A stretch of 10,024 nt of DNA from Chloroflexota bacterium (GTDB lineage Bacteria; Chloroflexota; Dehalococcoidia; Lucifugimonadales; JADFKI01): NCBI GenBank assembly GCA_022565015.1, contig JADFKI010000121.1:1-10024 (forward strand), written 5' to 3'. Positions 6,556-10,024 of this stretch are shown here, one piece after another. Positions within the stretch are counted from its first letter, which is position 1, and the number at the start of each line of letters is the position of its first letter. Position numbers and translations under genes: made by a program. Below the pieces are notes generated by a model, which saw nothing but the letters and a program-made list of their open reading frames with translations, ran no database searches and was not told the DNA's origin.

Positions 6556-7656
6556 ATGGCCGTCAACAGCAGGGAGCCGGATGGAGTCGCGAACATAAAG
6601 GTCATCGGCGTCGGGGGTGGTGGGTCCAACGCTGTCTCGCGTATGTTCCGCGAGCGCGTGCCCACGGTCGAATACATGGTGGTGAACACGGATGCTCAGG
6701 CGCTGGTGCGGTGCGATGTGCCGCTCAAGATTCGCATAGGCGACCAGCTTACCGGAGGCAAGGGCGTCGGGGGCAACCCGGACCTTGGCATGAAGTCCGC
6801 CGAAGAGAGCAGGGAAGAGCTATACGAGGCGGTCCGAGACTCCGACATGATATTTGTCGCCGCAGGCATGGGCGGAGGCACCGGCACGGGCGCCGCTCCC
6901 GTGATCGCGGAGATCGCCAAGGAGACCGGGGCGCTAACGGTCGGTGTCGTGACGCGGCCCTTCTCGTTTGAGGGCATTCGCAGGGCTCGCGCGGCGGAGG
7001 AAGGAATCCAGCGGCTCAAGTCCCATGTCGACACGCTCCTCGTCATACCCAACGAGCGCCTGCACGTTATCTGCGAAGAGGAGATAACGGCGGAGAACGC
7101 CTTCAAGATGGCCGACGACGTGCTCAGAATGGGCGTGCAGTCCATCGCCGAGCTCGTAACGGTGCCGGGCGAGATAAACCTGGACTTCGCCGATATCCAG
7201 TCCATCATGCGCGACTCCGGCCCAGCGTGGATGTCCATCGGGTGGGGCATAGGCGAGCACCGCTCGAGAGAGGCGGCCCAGCGCGCCATAACCAACCCGC
7301 TGCTGGACGTCTCCATCGAAGGCGCCAGGGGCGTTCTATTCAACATCACCGGCGGCAGCGACCTCAAGCTCTCCGAGCTGCATGAGGCCGCGGAGGTCAT
7401 TCAGAGGGTCGTGGACCCGGACGCCAACATCATCTTTGGCATGGTCACCGACCTCAAGATGGAAAACGAGATCAAGCTCACGATCATCGCGACAGGCTTC
7501 CCTGCGTCGGAGCACCTGCAGGAGCGCGACGATCACCTGAGCTCCATGTTGGAGGAGGCGCTGGCCAGCGACACCGGCGAGCTAGACCTCCCTCCGTTCC
7601 TGAGGAGGTATTCGAGGAGTCGCAAGACGGAGGACTCTCCTCAGAACGTACGTTAG
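6556..7656 (+). CDS. ftsZ: Cell division GTPase FtsZ
   Basis: FtsZ is the tubulin-like GTPase that forms the division ring. The 366-residue protein has the N-terminal nucleotide-binding block VIGVGGGGSNAVSRM (16-30), NTDAQAL (44-50), the tubulin signature GMGGGTGTGAAP (104-115), and the T7 synergy loop NLDFADIQSIM (208-218) with the GTP-hydrolysis aspartate. The C-terminal domain ends near 320. A linker of only about 22 residues leads to LDLPPFLRR (343-351), the conserved peptide that binds FtsA, and then a basic tail. The start is well supported by GGGAGGG (6545-6551) four bases before the ATG. This site is much stronger than those of rsmH and ftsA, consistent with high FtsZ output. Confidence 0.97.
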   Translation: MAVNSREPDGVANIKVIGVGGGGSNAVSRMFRERVPTVEYMVVNTDAQALVRCDVPLKIRIGDQLTGGKGVGGNPDLGMKSAEESREELYEAVRDSDMIFVAAGMGGGTGTGAAPVIAEIAKETGALTVGVVTRPFSFEGIRRARAAEEGIQRLKSHVDTLLVIPNERLHVICEEEITAENAFKMADDVLRMGVQSIAELVTVPGEINLDFADIQSIMRDSGPAWMSIGWGIGEHRSREAAQRAITNPLLDVSIEGARGVLFNITGGSDLKLSELHEAAEVIQRVVDPDANIIFGMVTDLKMENEIKLTIIATGFPASEHLQERDDHLSSMLEEALASDTGELDLPPFLRRYSRSRKTEDSPQNVR

Positions 7657-8017
7657 ACATCCCCCGCCCTCCCTCGGGCATCGGATCCCCCACGATGAGA
7701 CCGCTATAACTGGCGGTCTTGTCGTTTCATTGGCTTCTCTCGCGGCTCCGCAATGATTGACGCAGCGGCCGGACCTCTGGCGGCCAAGCCAACATGTCGT
7801 CCCAGTTGTCTGCCTTTGCCGGGCAGACCCGATGCCTCTGTCTTGTTGTAAGCGACACGGGGTGGACCGGTCGGGAAAGAACGACTCGGACGGCATTGCG
7901 ATAAAACGCCCCAAGCCCCAGTTTTCTCTCCACCTTCAAGGCGAAAAGCCCATCGATGATCAGACTCCGGGAGATGCGGCTCCATAGCTGAAACATGCGG
8001 TTAAGGCCGCGAAAAGC
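7657..8017. other. Long non-coding stretch between ftsZ and the nrdR control region
   Basis: No gene can be supported here. Short overlapping ORFs of 76-110 codons exist on both strands, for example minus strand 7727-7996. They match no family I know, are rich in arginine and proline as expected of chance frames in GC-rich DNA, and lack good ribosome-binding sites. I recognise no tRNA, SRP RNA, tmRNA or 6S-like core. The stretch contains the candidate ftsZ terminator near its left end. Confidence 0.5.
7698..7724 (+). terminator. Candidate terminator after ftsZ
   Basis: AGACCGC (7698-7704) pairs perfectly with GCGGTCT (7713-7719) around an eight-base loop, and two wobble pairs can extend the stem. 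The following bases TGTCGTTTC are only moderately T-rich. It lies about 40 bases after the ftsZ stop, so it may end the rsmH-ftsA-ftsZ transcript, though weakly. Confidence 0.45.
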
Positions 8018-8026
8018 TGGTATAAT
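8018..8026 (+). promoter_or_regulatory. Extended -10 promoter upstream of nrdR (P1)
   Basis: TGGTATAAT combines a perfect -10 hexamer (8021-8026) with the TGn extension. No good -35 is present, as is common for extended -10 promoters. Transcription would start near 8033, upstream of the NrdR boxes. Confidence 0.45.
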
Positions 8027-8043
8027 AAATAGGCAAGAATCGG

Positions 8044-8072
8044 TTGACAGACGCTATATGTAGTGTTATTGT
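8044..8072 (+). promoter_or_regulatory. Candidate promoter overlapping the NrdR box (P2)
   Basis: A perfect TTGACA (8044-8049) is followed 16-17 bases later by TTATTG/TATTGT (8066-8072), a poor -10 box. The NrdR box at 8051-8066 fills the spacer, so bound NrdR would block RNA polymerase directly. Confidence 0.45.
8051..8066 (+). promoter_or_regulatory. NrdR box 1
   Basis: ACGCTATATGTAGTGT matches the published NrdR-box consensus ACACWATATATWGTGT at 14 of 16 positions. NrdR represses ribonucleotide reductase genes by binding paired boxes. This one lies 67 bases before the start codon of nrdR itself, between the elements of a candidate promoter, which points to autoregulation. Confidence 0.75.
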
Positions 8073-8081
8073 TGTTGGACT

Positions 8082-8097
8082 TCGCGGTAACTAGTGG
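8082..8097 (+). promoter_or_regulatory. Degenerate NrdR box 2
   Basis: This 16-mer matches the NrdR consensus at only 9 of 16 positions, but its right half CTAGTGG is good. It starts exactly 31 bases after box 1, leaving a 15-base gap, which is the spacing (about three helical turns) known for NrdR box pairs. An upstream candidate at 8020-8035 has the same score and the same 31-base spacing but overlaps the AT-rich -10 box, so it may be a composition artefact. Confidence 0.45.
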
Positions 8098-8133
8098 TTA
8101 TTTTAGTGCGTCCCAATAAATAAAAAGTAGATC

Positions 8134-8700
8134 ATGTACTGTCCATTTTGCAACGACACATCCTCCAAGGTAGTGGAATCCAGAGACTCGCAGGACGGGA
8201 TTCGACGCAGGCGCGAATGCCTTCGGTGCGGCCTCAGGTACACGACGTACGAGAGGGTGCAGACCAAGGCGCTGATGGTAATCAAGCAGGATGGACGCCG
8301 CGAGGTGTTCAACAAGGACAAGCTCTGGACCAGCCTGACCAAGGCTTGCGCCAAGCGGCCGCTGCCCATAGGAAGCATAGACAAGGTCGCCGACGAGATA
8401 GAGGCGCAGCTTTCGGGGTTGGGCAGGGCCGAGATACCTTCGAACATCATCGGCGAGCTGGTCATGGACAGGCTCCGCGGCCTCGACCGGGTGGCCTACA
8501 TAAGGTTCGCCAGCGTATACCGGGACTTCCGGGACATCGAGAGCTTTCGGGAGGAGGTGGACGCGCTGCTCGAGCCGCGTGAGACCTCATCCACGCCGAC
8601 CAACCAGCTCTCGTTCCTCGAGGACATAGACGGCTTTGCTCTCAAGCCAAAAGGCCGTCGCAGGGGGCGCCCCAAGAAGGTGCCCACCGAGACCGCCTAG
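8134..8700 (+). CDS. nrdR: Transcriptional repressor NrdR with extended basic tail
   Basis: NrdR senses ATP/dATP and represses ribonucleotide reductase operons. The zinc ribbon begins at residue 2 (YCPFC) and uses C3, C6, C29 and C32, with the DNA-contacting RRRRECLRCG. An ATP-cone domain covers about 48-138, from VIKQDGRREVF to YIRFASVYRDF. The protein is 188 residues, about 30 longer than typical. The extra tail ends in KGRRRGRPKK (173-182), an AT-hook-like motif. The ATG at 8134 gives the canonical N-terminus, but no clear Shine-Dalgarno precedes it. NrdR boxes lie upstream. No ribonucleotide reductase gene is in the window, so its main targets must be elsewhere. A weak stem (8693-8697 with 8712-8716) overlaps the stop. 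Confidence 0.96.
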   Translation: MYCPFCNDTSSKVVESRDSQDGIRRRRECLRCGLRYTTYERVQTKALMVIKQDGRREVFNKDKLWTSLTKACAKRPLPIGSIDKVADEIEAQLSGLGRAEIPSNIIGELVMDRLRGLDRVAYIRFASVYRDFRDIESFREEVDALLEPRETSSTPTNQLSFLEDIDGFALKPKGRRRGRPKKVPTETA

Positions 8701-8776
8701 CCACCTCGCCGGGCGGACTTTCTCCCAAGGGTTGTAGAATATATGTTCGTATTGTGTTAATTTGAGGAGTGTCAAA

Positions 8777-8977
8777 ATGGCCGGCGACAGAAATACTTTC
8801 AAGTACGTCATGAAGAATGGTAACGAGATTGTGCATAGAGGAGTCACAAACGATCTCGAAAGGCGCGAAGGTGAGCATCAACGGACTTGGCCCGGTGCAC
8901 ACATCAGTAAGGTAGGAAGGAAGACTACAAGAGACGCAGCATTGACCTGGGAGCGCGACGGTGGGAAAAGTAGGTAG
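8777..8977 (+). CDS. Small GIY-YIG-like protein (66 aa)
   Basis: This is a 66-residue basic protein of unknown function. The order YVMKNGNEIVHRGVTNDLERREGEH (10-34) recalls the GIY-YIG nuclease core: an aromatic strand, a second strand ending in a G-x-T turn (R21-G22-V23-T24), then a helix with the arginine L-E-R-R and E-H. ALTWERD (56-61) may supply the metal-binding glutamate. The first motif tyrosines are degenerate, so nuclease activity is uncertain; similar small proteins occur widely as uncharacterised genes. GAGGAG (8764-8769) seven bases upstream decides for the ATG at 8777 over a TTG at 8762. It begins a closely spaced group, 23 bases before the next gene. Confidence 0.7.
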   Translation: MAGDRNTFKYVMKNGNEIVHRGVTNDLERREGEHQRTWPGAHISKVGRKTTRDAALTWERDGGKSR

Positions 8978-9000
8978 AGAGGGTCGCTGGAGGAAATAAG

Positions 9001-9570
9001 TTGCGCACGCCAAATCAGTTCAGTAGAGTGTTCGACTCCAAGATCATGGAAGTGGCGGTTGATGCTTTGTATACGTTGGCTAAGAAGTACCAATTGTCTA
9101 CCAAGTCGGCCAATGGTCTAAGAAACGCGGCCAGGAAAATTATTGAACAGCGGCAACTGGGCCCTGTCGAGGCATTTAGATTCGGGAACAGAGTTAGCGA
9201 TGCGCTCTTGAGGACGAAGCCAGCGGTTGATGACCCCGAATTGTGGGAGGAATTCCTCAAAGATATATTGTTTGAAGACACTGTTAGGCAGATGCCTCTT
9301 CCGTTACAAAGAGACGATCCGGGTAATGGCCAGAGTAAAGTCAATTGCATTAGGTGTAAGAGTGAGGTGGGTGAGCTTCGTGAGTGCGATGAGGAAGTCT
9401 GTCCAGTTCGCGAGTTGTCGTTTGGCGATCGTGGCGTGTCCGCAGTGTCTAGGCCTGAAATAATTAACTATATTGTGGCTGCGTGCCCAAGATGTGGAGC
9501 AATGATTAGAGAATCAGATGGCTCTTTTTGTCCGGATTGTGGCATTGTATGGGAGTCTGCATCGATGTAG
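9001..9570 (+). CDS. Uncharacterised protein with two C-terminal zinc ribbons
   Basis: I do not recognise a family for this 189-residue protein. The N-terminal part (about 1-95) is predicted mainly helical from its residue pattern and is soluble. The C-terminal half holds two Cys4 clusters: C116-x2-C119 with C129 and C134, and C162-x2-C165 with C177-x2-C180. The second is a clean zinc ribbon (ACPRCGAM and FCPDCG). The start is TTG at 9001, supported by GGAGGAA (8989-8995) five bases upstream. Codons are more AT-rich than in the division genes. It lies 21 bases before the ImmA-like peptidase, so the pair is probably co-transcribed. The zinc ribbons could bind nucleic acid or a protein partner; this is inference. 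Confidence 0.72.
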   Translation: MRTPNQFSRVFDSKIMEVAVDALYTLAKKYQLSTKSANGLRNAARKIIEQRQLGPVEAFRFGNRVSDALLRTKPAVDDPELWEEFLKDILFEDTVRQMPLPLQRDDPGNGQSKVNCIRCKSEVGELRECDEEVCPVRELSFGDRGVSAVSRPEIINYIVAACPRCGAMIRESDGSFCPDCGIVWESASM

Positions 9571-9591
9571 CAGCCGTCGATGGAGTTAGAT

Positions 9592-10024
9592 ATGGCAAGC
9601 AAATTGAATAAGAAACTGACTAACGAGGGCGGTTTAAGCGACGATGATGTGATGCGACTGATTAATTCGGTGGGCATCAATCAAAGAATGCTGTCTAATT
9701 TCCCAGTCAATTTAGGAAGCATTGCTCACAGTCTTGGAGCTAGAGGTGTTAAGTTGTCAAATATGCCAGTTGATGGGGCATATTTGCCGGGTTCGGACGG
9801 ATTTACCATTTTTGTCAATAAGAATCAATCCGTACAGCGCCAAAGGTTCTCCTGTGCGCATGAAATTGGACACGCAATCACTCCGTGGCATCACGAATTC
9901 CTGATGGGGGACTCGGAAACCGAACTTAGCCCCGCGTGTCACGCGACGATCGAAGCCGAAGCAAATTACACATGTGGCCAGCTTCTATTCTTACGAGAGC
10001 GATTCGTTGATGAGGTGATGTCGT
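9592..10024 (+). CDS. ImmA/IrrE-family metallo-endopeptidase, partial
   Basis: The first 144 residues are present; the gene runs off the window. SCAHEIGHAI (87-96) carries the zincin motif H90-E91-x2-H94. The downstream IEAEANYTCGQLLF (120-133) corresponds to the ExEAN-x-FA-x-LL helix that supplies the third zinc ligand in ImmA/IrrE proteases. The first 85 residues resemble the leading region of this family (LGSIAHSLGARGVKL). Such proteases cleave repressors of mobile elements or stress regulons, or act as antitoxin-like partners. The ATG at 9592 is favoured by GGAG (9582-9585) six bases upstream; an in-frame ATG at 9580 has no site. No XRE-type repressor, the usual partner, is visible next to it. 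Confidence 0.85.
   Translation, partial: MASKLNKKLTNEGGLSDDDVMRLINSVGINQRMLSNFPVNLGSIAHSLGARGVKLSNMPVDGAYLPGSDGFTIFVNKNQSVQRQRFSCAHEIGHAITPWHHEFLMGDSETELSPACHATIEAEANYTCGQLLFLRERFVDEVMS

Noticed and set aside
7727..7996. 89-codon minus-strand frame after ftsZ
   Set aside because: No recognised motif, no ribosome-binding site, overlapping equally long frames in other phases; not enough to call a gene.
1..10024. CRISPR array, tRNA or rRNA genes
   Set aside because: No regularly spaced direct repeats and no recognisable tRNA or rRNA core were seen on either strand.

Overview
The window looks like a chromosomal segment from a GC-rich bacterium, most likely a member of the Chloroflexota and plausibly of the Dehalococcoidia/SAR202 lineages. 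This is inferred, not proven. The main reason is a reduced division cluster, rsmH-ftsA-ftsZ, with none of the peptidoglycan genes (mraY, mur, ftsI, ftsW) or ftsQ/ftsL that usually sit between rsmH and ftsA. It is followed by nrdR. A fragment resembling the start of a mandelate racemase/enolase-superfamily gene is consistent with this, since SAR202 genomes are known for expansions of that family.

Left part (1-1810): truD, on the minus strand, lies between two related MITE-like repeats in opposite orientation. Both share the end GCCTATCCGA. The stop codon of truD coincides with the end of one repeat. The truD start overlaps, in an ATGA arrangement, the stop of a 34-codon ORF that looks like the N-terminal stub of an enolase-superfamily enzyme.

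Middle left (1736-3946): a polytopic membrane protein has a near-consensus sigma-70-type promoter. It converges on a two-gene minus-strand unit, a mogA-like gene followed by trmD (molybdenum cofactor synthesis and tRNA m1G37 methylation). A 250-bp divergent region separates this unit from the division cluster.

Middle right (4197-8700): rsmH, ftsA and ftsZ run left to right and are followed by a candidate weak terminator. A 477-bp non-coding stretch follows and ends in the nrdR control region. That region holds a strong NrdR box (8051-8066), a weaker partner exactly 31 bp downstream, and two candidate promoters, which suggests that nrdR regulates itself. NrdR carries an unusual C-terminal tail with an AT-hook-like motif.

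Right end (8777-10024): three tightly spaced genes, visibly less GC-rich than the division cluster, form an accessory unit. They encode a 66-residue GIY-YIG-like protein, a 189-residue protein with two zinc ribbons, and an ImmA/IrrE-type metallopeptidase cut by the window edge. This is the part most likely to belong to a mobile, stress or defence module. No toxin, nuclease effector or integrase is visible, so that reading remains a hypothesis.
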